Below are positions 7,731-15,453 of a stretch of DNA of 31,369 bases, in pieces. Position 1 is the first letter of the stretch. Every line of letters starts with the position of its first letter. The notes under the pieces were generated by a model, which did not search any database, was not told the origin of the DNA, and saw only the letters and a list, made by a program, of their open reading frames with translations. A program made the position numbers and the translations under genes. Source of the DNA: a virus; the IMG/VR virus record IMGVR_UViG_3300035204_002432, positions 1 through 31,369 of that record; one strand, 5' to 3'.

Positions 7731-8306
7731 TTAGTTTCTGATTTTGTTTATGGTAGCTTTAACCATATCTGCAGCAAAGCTATCTCCATTATTATCAAAC
7801 TCAGAAGCCAACTTATCAAGAGATTGATACAGCTCTGACTTTCTCTGTGCTTCCTTTACAAGGTCGCCCCTAATGCTAAAAGCTGTAGCTTCGACTACAT
7901 CTGCAGCAAAACCCTCACCTTTAGCTCTCAGACTTGCAGAGATTTTCCCCAGACCATTCATAATGTATTGACCTGTAGGGTCAGCAGTTTTGTGGTTTTC
8001 AGAAACACTCTTTGTCACAGTTCTTTTTCTCATAGGAGCCGGGCCATCTGCGGCCATTGAGTCATCCAGATAATCCATCATTTCACTGATTTGATCTTCA
8101 ACGTTATCACCAGACTCAACATCATCAACCAGCAGGTCTTTCAGGCTCTCATCATCTGCATAAGAAGTTTCCTCCAAGGCTTCGTCCTCTGTGAGGCTCA
8201 TCTCCTCTTCCTCTTGGGCAAGTTTTTTTATTTTTGTTTGGCTATCGCCCAAGATGTTAAAAAACTCTTGGGCGATATTGTTACCATTGCCTCTAATGCT
8301 ATACAT
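7731..8306 (-). CDS. Protein with two copies of a recurrent helical motif
   Basis: A 191-residue protein; ATG at 8306 has a perfect AAGGAGG that overlaps the stop of the preceding protease-scaffold gene. Residues 30-100 are acidic and probably disordered. The C-terminal third holds two related helical units: GKISASLRAKGEGFAADVVE (about 120-139) and DKLASEFDNNGDSFAADMVK (about 164-183), each ending A-x-x-I-R/K-I-R or similar. The second fits the pattern L-A-x-x-L/F-D-x-x-G-x-x-x-E/A-A-D also found in two other genes of this window. No function is known to me. It is likely co-translated with the protease-scaffold protein, so an assembly partner or minor head protein is a fair guess. Confidence 0.75.
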   Translation of the reverse strand: MYSIRGNGNNIAQEFFNILGDSQTKIKKLAQEEEEMSLTEDEALEETSYADDESLKDLLVDDVESGDNVEDQISEMMDYLDDSMAADGPAPMRKRTVTKSVSENHKTADPTGQYIMNGLGKISASLRAKGEGFAADVVEATAFSIRGDLVKEAQRKSELYQSLDKLASEFDNNGDSFAADMVKATINKIRN

Positions 8307-8315
8307 TATGCCTCC

Positions 8316-11300
8316 TTATTCCCACATAGATGCCAGACCATTGGCAGACAGTAGTGATGTGTTAGAAACCGGCTGAGATCCAGAATCGGACTCTACCCCA
8401 ATATTTACTCCTCCAAGATCTGATGCGATCTTAACACTTCCCACTGGACGTGCATTACCGATACTTCTCTTGAATGCTTCAAATGCATTATTATCAAAAG
8501 ACATAATCTCATCAACTTGGCTATCTAGAGCAGTTTTTGTTGTAGACAAAAGACCCTTTCTCTGCATTTCAAGGCCAACATCATAGGCTCTGCGAAGCTT
8601 AACTCTGTATGACTCCCGCTCCTCATCAACTCTCTTTGAAGCAAGGCGTTCGTTTAGAGCTTTCTTTACAGAGCTTTTAGCTTTAGCTTCCACAGTCTGC
8701 TTTGGAGCAGAAGGCTTAGCAGCCTTTGTGGGAGTTTGAGCCGCACCATTAGAAGCCTGACTTACACTGTTTTTAGCTGCAGAATTTTCTGCTTGCTTCA
8801 AAAAGCTAGCCCTCTTATTAGCTCTGTCACTCAGAATTCGATCCTCTGCTTGCTTCAGTATTGCATTGCGTCGAGAACGTCTAAGGTTCATAGCCTCTGA
8901 CACGAGACTGTCAACCGCTGAATCATCAGCATTGTCGATTGAGTCAACAACGGCATTGATAGAATCTTCAGCCGCATCTTCAGCTGCATCTTCAGCTGCA
9001 TCTTCAGCTGCATCTTCAACATAGTTGACTGAATCTTCAACATTATTTGAAGTGCCAAAGTCCATTGAATTAGCCAGCCTCACAAGAGCCTTCGTTTCTC
9101 CTGTAATCTGATCGGCGTCTCTTAGCGCCGAACCAGCAAGCTTAACGAACTGTCCTCGCTGTGTTGAAGATAGCTTTGATATATTATCATATGTCTCTGC
9201 GACCATAGATAACTCATCTGCCGAATCATCAAGCTTTCTGTAAGCCTTCTTGAGATTGCTAAGAACATGACTAGAAAGCGCACCTAGCTCTCCGCCTAAG
9301 TCTCCGCCCTCTGCACCAATATCTTCGCCAGGAGCGCCCTTATCTTTGCCTGTAAAAACATTTACATCAACATCGGCAAGTCTATCGTCCTGAAGCGTTG
9401 CAACAAGATCTCTTACCTCGTCAAGAAGCTGCTCAATCTCTGCAAGCCTATTGTCGATGCCTTCTGCGGGATCTTCAGGCTCTTCTTCGCCCTCTTCTCC
9501 TTCTAAGTCAGCACCCTCATCGAGCGGGGGAAGAGGAGGGAGATCCCCTTCGGCCTCGGGAGGAGCGGCTTCTGCACCACCTGCATCGGGAAGGGGAGGC
9601 AGAGGAGGTAGCTCTTCTCCTCCAGCTTCTTGAGCAGACTTTAAAAGGTTTGCAACATTATCTAATCCAAAGGATCTAATTTGATCACAAACTTCCTTGC
9701 CATAGCTCTGACTCTTTAACCAGTTCCAGTTATCTTTTAGTTCTGGACCAAAAATATCTCCAGCAGTAGCAGATATAACTCTCTTTTTGCCAGCAAAAAC
9801 TTCAAAAAGACTTTTGCCATGATTTATAGACCCATTTGAATTACGACGAACAGTAAAGCGAGTGCTTAGACCGGGACCACTATACGCCTGCTTCTTCAGC
9901 CCCTGGCGCGCAAGTTCTGCTCTATGCAGGTTTTCCTTTGTCTGAGAGTCTCCGGGAAACATTCCAGATGCTCCACCCATATTCCCTGTCTGCTGCATTT
10001 GCTTGTCTTGATTGTCTCGAACATTTTTATAATCTTCAGACTTATAAGTATTGGGCTCAGCGCCATCTGCGCCACCCTGCATGTAAGCAAGTCTACGCAA
10101 CCTTCTCTCTTCAAGCTTGGCTCTGCTCAGTTTTTCCTTGGTTTCTTTGTCTCCAGGAAACATTCCATTGTCGCCGCCCATGCCCTTGTCTTGCTGCATT
10201 TGCTTATCTTTTTTAAAATCAAACGTTTCGCCCTTATAAGTATTGGGCTCAGCGCCATCTGCTCCACCCTGCATGTATGCTACACGACGGCGAAGCTCTG
10301 CTCTCTTCCTTAATCTTGACTCATTCATGATATCCTCCACTATTGAATTTATTGAAAAGTCGTCCACATAATCAATGTCACTACCATTATTGGCAAGTTT
10401 AACATTATGATTCGTGTTATCCGTAGCAAGCTCCGTCAAAACATGACCGCCAGACGGAGATGATAGGGGGTCGCCTTCTGCTGGAAAACCATCAACTGCC
10501 TCTGTTTGCCCGCCACCTAGCAAACCCCTTTTAGAACTAACTCCACTATATTCAGATACGTCTCCGGGCAGTTTAGAGCCTTCCAGGTTTTCGCCTGTAG
10601 TAAACTCTGTTCTGGGAGCCGGACTAATATCTGATTTAGTTGTTGTGTTTAACTTGTTAATTAAACTGCTTATTACATCTTTAACCTCAGAGGATACGCC
10701 CTCATCCGCTAGGACGTTCGTAGCCTCTGATACTGCAGATAAAGTTTCTGCTATATTTCTATCTCTTTCTGAATTATCAGTAAATCCGCCAGCAGCGGTT
10801 TTTAATAATCCATTATTTTCTAAGAACCCTCTTACTATGCTTCTTCTATCTTCCACCGAACATCCGCTTTCGCCGCAAGCAGTCTTCATTATGCCGTCCA
10901 GATGCTCTGCCTGCTTCAAGCTGAGCCGCCCCAACATAGTGCTTACATCGTCTACCCCATAGTTCATAAACTCGCCGGAATACTCCTTCAGGGAGGCTAT
11001 GCACTTTAATAGCACAGCTCCTGGCTCTGCAGGCTGAACAACAAGGCTGTACTCAATGGGCTTTAGACCAACGTTAATTTCACCATGAGCAGTTTTATTG
11101 TTAATATGATTACAATACTCATCTTGCGTAGTAGCACGATTACCACACTCAGAACAAATAGAGGTTTCAACCGCCGTGCCCATAGAGCCGTACCTTACAA
11201 GGCCTGTTTCAACCTTTCTTGCCAACTCTGGATAGTTTACTTTGTCTAATGCGCATAGTCCTATGATTTGTTTAAATTTTTCATCGTAATGTGTATCTAG

Positions 11301-11714
11301 AATTATTCCTCTGATTCCATCTACAGAGCTTGACTCGTGATCTCTGCACAAAGGTAGCCCGACCCAGCTGTTTGCAGCCTTTTTTAATTCAGACTCTGGA
11401 AAGATATCTTTGTTATTATTCCTATGAGGCTGAACATTTCCATTCCAGTTCCAATTTTCATCAAAAAAGCCCCAAGCATCTTCTCCGCTTGAGACCTTTT
11501 TAATATTCCCTTTTTCGTCAAGCATAGCTGATTCAGCCGCTTTAAGAAAGACTATTGAAAAATAAAGGAAGTCATCAGACTTTGGAGCTATGTTCTTTAT
11601 GCTCTGAGCAAGCTTTGTAAATCTCCGGACGAGCTTTGGATTGGCAAGTATATCTTGCCGATCATGTGTGCCCACGATATTATTTTCCGGAGAAAAACAT
11701 ACTTTCTTAAACAT
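8316..11714 (-). CDS. Putative prohead protease fused to long scaffold-like region
   Basis: A 1132-residue protein. The reading frame opens at a TTG (11747), but the ATG at 11714 has GAGGGG six bases upstream and is chosen. Residues about 115-185 resemble the phage prohead protease fold (S78/gp21 type): VGLPLCRDHESSSVDGIRG with H126, a strand IIGLCALDK, a helix PELARKVETG, then LVRYGSMGTAVE with S177. The His-Ser spacing of 51 fits those proteases, making H126 and S177 the likely dyad. A C187-x2-C190-x10-C201-x-H203 zinc-like motif follows directly. The rest is scaffold-like: two 64-residue repeats around YMQGGADGAEPNTYK (about 480-605), proline/acidic tracts (700-750), coiled-coil helices, an AEDA repeat (about 899-916) and a basic Ala/Lys-rich C-terminus. 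Such a fusion would be both scaffold and maturation enzyme. Protease assignment is from motif and spacing only. Confidence 0.65.
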   Translation of the reverse strand: MFKKVCFSPENNIVGTHDRQDILANPKLVRRFTKLAQSIKNIAPKSDDFLYFSIVFLKAAESAMLDEKGNIKKVSSGEDAWGFFDENWNWNGNVQPHRNNNKDIFPESELKKAANSWVGLPLCRDHESSSVDGIRGIILDTHYDEKFKQIIGLCALDKVNYPELARKVETGLVRYGSMGTAVETSICSECGNRATTQDEYCNHINNKTAHGEINVGLKPIEYSLVVQPAEPGAVLLKCIASLKEYSGEFMNYGVDDVSTMLGRLSLKQAEHLDGIMKTACGESGCSVEDRRSIVRGFLENNGLLKTAAGGFTDNSERDRNIAETLSAVSEATNVLADEGVSSEVKDVISSLINKLNTTTKSDISPAPRTEFTTGENLEGSKLPGDVSEYSGVSSKRGLLGGGQTEAVDGFPAEGDPLSSPSGGHVLTELATDNTNHNVKLANNGSDIDYVDDFSINSIVEDIMNESRLRKRAELRRRVAYMQGGADGAEPNTYKGETFDFKKDKQMQQDKGMGGDNGMFPGDKETKEKLSRAKLEERRLRRLAYMQGGADGAEPNTYKSEDYKNVRDNQDKQMQQTGNMGGASGMFPGDSQTKENLHRAELARQGLKKQAYSGPGLSTRFTVRRNSNGSINHGKSLFEVFAGKKRVISATAGDIFGPELKDNWNWLKSQSYGKEVCDQIRSFGLDNVANLLKSAQEAGGEELPPLPPLPDAGGAEAAPPEAEGDLPPLPPLDEGADLEGEEGEEEPEDPAEGIDNRLAEIEQLLDEVRDLVATLQDDRLADVDVNVFTGKDKGAPGEDIGAEGGDLGGELGALSSHVLSNLKKAYRKLDDSADELSMVAETYDNISKLSSTQRGQFVKLAGSALRDADQITGETKALVRLANSMDFGTSNNVEDSVNYVEDAAEDAAEDAAEDAAEDSINAVVDSIDNADDSAVDSLVSEAMNLRRSRRNAILKQAEDRILSDRANKRASFLKQAENSAAKNSVSQASNGAAQTPTKAAKPSAPKQTVEAKAKSSVKKALNERLASKRVDEERESYRVKLRRAYDVGLEMQRKGLLSTTKTALDSQVDEIMSFDNNAFEAFKRSIGNARPVGSVKIASDLGGVNIGVESDSGSQPVSNTSLLSANGLASMWE
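8974..9018. repeat. 12 bp tandem repeat, 3.75 copies
   Basis: Unit GCATCTTCAGCT on the plus strand, exact in all copies, encoding the AEDA repeat in the scaffold-like region of the 1132-residue protein. A slippage-prone minisatellite. Confidence 0.9.
10041..10282. repeat. Direct repeat of about 50 bp with 192 bp period
   Basis: Bases 10041-10090 and 10233-10282 differ at only a few positions. They encode the conserved AYMQGGADGAEPNTYK segment of two successive 64-residue repeats in the scaffold-like part of the protease-scaffold protein. The rest of the two repeat units is more diverged, so this segment is under stronger constraint or was recently homogenised. Confidence 0.85.
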
Positions 11715-11746
11715 AGATAACCCCTCTAAATAAACAGTACAATTCA

Positions 11747-11764
11747 AATATTTATATAAATATT
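11747..11764 (-). promoter_or_regulatory. Palindrome containing a T4-late-like TATAAATA box
   Basis: The 18 bp sequence AATATTTATATAAATATT is its own reverse complement. On the minus strand it includes TATAAATA (11756 to 11749), identical to the T4 late promoter core, and it sits 35 bases before the ATG of the protease-scaffold gene, the right distance for a short leader. I found no second exact copy upstream of other genes here, so chance in AT-rich DNA is possible. Confidence 0.4.
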
Positions 11765-11810
11765 AGTTTTTAAACTTTTTGTGTAATTTTTTTTTGAATT
11801 ACATAGTTTT

Positions 11811-11993
11811 TTATGGCTTGTTTTCTTCAGATTCTTCAGAAGAATACTCTTTTAACACCTTTATTCTTCTATCATCTTCCTCTTCTGAGTCTAAATAAAT
11901 AGTATTTTCTTCTTGAATATCATTATTATTTAATTTTTCTTTTGAATTTTTAACTATGATTCTCTTGGTTTTATCACCAAACTTAATAAACAT
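11811..11993 (-). CDS. Small acidic/basic protein, unknown
   Basis: A 60-residue protein, ATG at 11993 with CGGAG five bases upstream, starting two bases after the stop of the DUF192-containing gene. The first 20 residues are basic with a beta-like stretch (MFIKFGDKTKRIIVKNSKEK); the rest is acidic (SEEEDDRR, SSEESEENKP) and likely disordered. No family recognised. Tight packing and a good ribosome binding site support that it is real. Confidence 0.65.
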   Translation of the reverse strand: MFIKFGDKTKRIIVKNSKEKLNNNDIQEENTIYLDSEEEDDRRIKVLKEYSSEESEENKP

Positions 11994-11995
11994 AT

Positions 11996-14293
11996 TTACT
12001 CCGATAAGATTAATATACCCAAAATATCTGAATTTATATACTCTTTAGCCCTAGATAAGGCAAGCTTTAAGTCGTTAAGCATATTCTCTGTATTCTGAGT
12101 TTTTTGAGTACATTGATTTATAAAATCATCCGATTCTAATATATTTATTAAATCAAAAACTTCTTTTATCACTTTAGAGGTATTCTTAGAAGAATCAGCA
12201 ATAGCGCTAATTACTTCAGATGTTGTAGATATATCTTTTATTTCATTAAGTATTTTAATACCATTTTTTATATTCATCAACATTCTTTTTGTTATTCTAG
12301 TATTTCTTTTTGAAGATTGATTATATTGTCCTTTGCTATTTGTTATAGCTTCTTGCTTTCCTTGTATTTTTTGATACTCGGCAAGGTTTTTGTTAAAATT
12401 TTCAATCAAAGTGTCGCACAAACCTCTTGCTCTGTCAAGGTACCTTAAAGCGTGCTTGGCCTTTCCTTTTATATCGTCTGGAACAGGGATTCCAGCAGAC
12501 TTAACCAACGCACGACTATATAGCTCTACATTGCTTTCAGAATACTTCTCTTTTAAAGCCGAAAAGGCGTCTCTCGTTCCATATCCTTCAGGAATTGTAA
12601 CTAGATCGCTTGATATTGAGATCTTCTTTCCATTTTTAATCTCTATTTCTTTTTCAAGAATATTTTCCAAAATTATTTTATCATTATCTTTTTTTGACAC
12701 AAAGGCGATGCGCTTTCTGGAGTTGGAAATAACTTCACATATTTTGCTTAACGCCTTATCTCTTTCTTCATTATCAAGGTCTGAAAATCTCATAGATTCG
12801 CCTGGAATCATGGAATAAGTCGAGTTAATATTCTTATAAAAGCCCTTAGATACAATGTCTGACAAGGTAACTTCGATAAAGTTTTCTTTATTTGCAGAAA
12901 AGACCTCATTGTATAGTCCTCTAAATATTCTGCTATCCTCATCAGGTGCGGCGTGCTTATATAGCTTTATTTTAAATTTATCATTTAAAAACAAGTTATC
13001 AACATCAAAAGCAATTACATCTTTTTCTTCATCATAGTTTAATGAAGCATTTTTAACTATTTGTGCAATAGAATGCTGATTTTCATTGTTATTTACAACA
13101 TAAATTTTATTATCTAGAATGTTATAAAACCCAGACTTTAATACGCTAGATCTCTTAAAAATACATTTATTAAAACCCGAATGATCAGTCACATTGGCTA
13201 TCTTTAACAAGTCATCATGAAAATCTGCTCCCTGCTCAATATAAATAGAGTTTGACTGCTTAATCCCCAAAACATCTGACAGACCTCCAGATATCTCTAA
13301 AACATATTTTACATTTGCGCAACCATACACTTCTATAGATCCGGGTTGAACATTTTTACAAATCTTTTTTATTTTAAAATCTTCATCTATAAATATTATA
13401 TCAATAGGATAACCAACACTTCCCATGTGATAAAAGACATCTGTGGGCCTATCATATGGGAATAGTAAGCCTGCCTCATTTCCTAGTTTAGAATATACTT
13501 GCAGCCCATCTATTTTTTCCCTAGTAGTTTTTGCAACATCACATCTAAAAACAATAGCTGCGTCATCATTATCTTCTTTGTTGTAGCACCTTACTATAGC
13601 GGTCTTATCTAGATCGTTTTTAGAAATTAAATATTTTCCAATTTTATTTATATGCTTCTCTATTATTTTGAATCCTGCTTTTTCCATATTAAAAGAAAAG
13701 TCTTCCGAATTGCCAAGAACTACTAGACCTGTACTTTTTGGTCTAAGTTGATTATAAATATTATTTAAAATAATATCTAAGGAATTATTATTTACAGAAG
13801 CATTTGTTATGTAAAATCCATCAAATCTTTTTCGAAAAGTATGAAACATTGGATTTCCATATTCTTGATGAAATTTATATATATTTACTTTGCTTTTTGC
13901 ATCTTTGGATAAATTAATTAAGTTATGTCCTTTGTTTAATATTATAGATGCATTTTTATCGGTCTGCTTGCCAACCCCCAATATTGTAGATTCTTTTCTC
14001 ATTAAGCTTAAAAACCTCTTAGACATGTCAGCTAGAGCGAAAAACTCCTCTGTATCAATCACGTCTGTTGTAAGGTCATCTAATGGAAAGATCATTCCTT
14101 CGGAGTAACCTATAGGCTCATCTGGAGAAAGCTCTTCTAACTCTCCTGGTCCAGAGGCTGTGCTTGAGCCAGAAGTTGTACTCTTTCCTTCTCCAACGAA
14201 TGTGTCGTATGTATTTGAGTCCATAGCAATTGGATCTACGCCTTCTTCCATCAAGTTCAAATCTGAATATGGTGGCCAAGATAATTTTTTCAT
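11996..14293 (-). CDS. Large protein with embedded DUF192 domain
   Basis: A 765-residue protein, ATG at 14293 after TTGGAG. Residues 30-60 are a Ser/Gly/Thr-rich linker. Residues about 250-352 match the DUF192 pattern: IDGLQVYSKLGNEAGLLFPY, then FYHMGSVGYPIDIIFID in the place of the usual W-M-K-N-T-x-x-P-L-D-x-x-F-I-D, then KYVLEISGGLSDVLGIKQ matching Y-V-L-E-x-x-A-G with the following G-I. DUF192 is a small beta-barrel family of unknown function; when found in phage it is usually unexplained. The remainder has an alpha/beta N-terminal part and a helical C-terminus from about residue 600 with several coiled-coil-like stretches. It lies between portal-linked genes and the protease-scaffold gene, so a head or neck role is likely. 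The gene is AT-rich compared with the capsid genes. Confidence 0.75.
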   Translation of the reverse strand: MKKLSWPPYSDLNLMEEGVDPIAMDSNTYDTFVGEGKSTTSGSSTASGPGELEELSPDEPIGYSEGMIFPLDDLTTDVIDTEEFFALADMSKRFLSLMRKESTILGVGKQTDKNASIILNKGHNLINLSKDAKSKVNIYKFHQEYGNPMFHTFRKRFDGFYITNASVNNNSLDIILNNIYNQLRPKSTGLVVLGNSEDFSFNMEKAGFKIIEKHINKIGKYLISKNDLDKTAIVRCYNKEDNDDAAIVFRCDVAKTTREKIDGLQVYSKLGNEAGLLFPYDRPTDVFYHMGSVGYPIDIIFIDEDFKIKKICKNVQPGSIEVYGCANVKYVLEISGGLSDVLGIKQSNSIYIEQGADFHDDLLKIANVTDHSGFNKCIFKRSSVLKSGFYNILDNKIYVVNNNENQHSIAQIVKNASLNYDEEKDVIAFDVDNLFLNDKFKIKLYKHAAPDEDSRIFRGLYNEVFSANKENFIEVTLSDIVSKGFYKNINSTYSMIPGESMRFSDLDNEERDKALSKICEVISNSRKRIAFVSKKDNDKIILENILEKEIEIKNGKKISISSDLVTIPEGYGTRDAFSALKEKYSESNVELYSRALVKSAGIPVPDDIKGKAKHALRYLDRARGLCDTLIENFNKNLAEYQKIQGKQEAITNSKGQYNQSSKRNTRITKRMLMNIKNGIKILNEIKDISTTSEVISAIADSSKNTSKVIKEVFDLINILESDDFINQCTQKTQNTENMLNDLKLALSRAKEYINSDILGILILSE

Positions 14294-14337
14294 TTTAACT
14301 CCAAATAATCATATCTTATATTAAAAATAGCAGAATA

Positions 14338-14637
14338 TCAAAGCCTTCTCATCAACTCGCTTAGGACAACATTTATAAAATATGGATCCTTTCCATTTAA
14401 AACATTTTTTATAAGACCAAGGCTAACTCCGATGGCTGCCCCGCCTGGTGCCCGCTTGCCCGCTATCTCCATAACATTAAATTGTTGTATCTTGTTTGAG
14501 ACATTCATATAAGACCTCGGCCTAGCCTCCAAAGACATTCTAGATATCATAATTTTTATTATATTATGCAACTCTTGAGCAACATATACAGCATTTTGTT
14601 CAAGTAGTTGTGCTTTTTTATCTATCTTCTTCGACAT
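14338..14637 (-). CDS. Small helical protein between portal and DUF192 genes
   Basis: A 99-residue protein starting at the ATG at 14637 (MSKKIDKKAQLLEQ), with AAAGG about ten bases upstream. An in-frame ATG at 14685 would add 16 residues but has a poor ribosome binding site and a longer overlap. The chosen start overlaps the previous gene by 20 bp. The protein is mostly helical with a small glycine-rich turn (KRAPGGAAIG). No family recognised. Conserved placement among head genes suggests a small structural or assembly factor; this is inference. Confidence 0.65.
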   Translation of the reverse strand: MSKKIDKKAQLLEQNAVYVAQELHNIIKIMISRMSLEARPRSYMNVSNKIQQFNVMEIAGKRAPGGAAIGVSLGLIKNVLNGKDPYFINVVLSELMRRL

Positions 14638-15178
14638 ATTTCTTCGCCTTTGATACACTGGATTGATAAGCTTCTCTTTTTGCATCTTTCATTTCTGCGC
14701 CTAACTCTACATGCATTTTTAATAATTCATTAAACTGCCGCGTTACTTCTATAAGAATTTCTTCTTGATTATTAAGATCTGACTCAACAATTTTAATTAA
14801 TAAATCTCTAAACAATAAAGAGTAGTCTAAAGACTTTTGAGTAGCAACTTTCTTTATTAAAAAATCTGCAAAATTAGCCAAAGCTAATTCATCGTTATGA
14901 TCTAAATTATCTCCTAAGTTTACGAAGTAATCTAGTAGTTCGCCATAGTCTATAGACTTAAATTTTCTATCTTTTCTTTTTAAGAAAATAGGCTCATCTT
15001 CTTGATCGCTATGCATAGGGGGCATAACGGGTTCGCCAGGAAGAGCGAGACCTCGACCTACGCCGCTGCTGGTATCGCCTGATAGCCCCTCCTCGCCAAC
15101 GTGAACGCTAGGAAGGTCTTTTGGACTAAGCTTCTCCATTACTTCTGGTTTTTTATTTCTATAAGATATTTTTTTCAT
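14618..15178 (-). CDS. Helical protein in portal cluster, weak copy of recurrent motif
   Basis: A 186-residue protein. Its ATG (15178) overlaps the TGA of the previous gene as ATGA, so translation is probably coupled; the local ribosome binding site is only A-rich. Residues 1-60 are a flexible region rich in G, P and S (VGEEGLSGDTSSGVGRG). From about residue 75 it is helical: YFVNLGDNLDHNDELALANF resembles the LAxxLD...AD motif of other genes here but lacks the glycine. A later helix (FNELLKMHVELGAEMKDAKR) ends in a charged tail. No family recognised. Confidence 0.7.
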   Translation of the reverse strand: MKKISYRNKKPEVMEKLSPKDLPSVHVGEEGLSGDTSSGVGRGLALPGEPVMPPMHSDQEDEPIFLKRKDRKFKSIDYGELLDYFVNLGDNLDHNDELALANFADFLIKKVATQKSLDYSLLFRDLLIKIVESDLNNQEEILIEVTRQFNELLKMHVELGAEMKDAKREAYQSSVSKAKKYVEEDR

Positions 15179-15450
15179 TTTTTCTTTTTTTTACCTGACT
15201 TGAGACCTCTTTTGACTTTTCCAAACTCTTTAGATGTAACCCGATCTGATAAAGACTTGCCTTTTCTTTTCTTTGGCTTAAACTTATTTCCCTTCGCATC
15301 CTTCAATTTTCCTCCTCCAATTACTAAATCTGCTGGAGTAAAACTAATACGATCTCCGCTTGGAGAAACTGTTTCATACAATGGTGTTGTATTAAATCCG
15401 CTGGATAATTTTTTCAAATCATCCAATAATTTTTTATCCATCTCCTTCAT
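15175..15450 (-). CDS. Small lysine-rich protein after portal
   Basis: A 91-residue protein; ATG at 15450 has GAGGGG upstream, overlapping the portal stop region. Residues 1-20 form a charged helix, 25-50 are probably beta (SPSGDRISFTPADLVIGGGK), and the C-terminal 40 residues are very basic, ending KRGLKSGKKKKK. Such a tail could bind DNA or an acidic protein surface. Its stop overlaps the next start (ATGA). No family recognised. Confidence 0.7.
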   Translation of the reverse strand: MKEMDKKLLDDLKKLSSGFNTTPLYETVSPSGDRISFTPADLVIGGGKLKDAKGNKFKPKKRKGKSLSDRVTSKEFGKVKRGLKSGKKKKK

Positions 15451-15453
15451 GAT

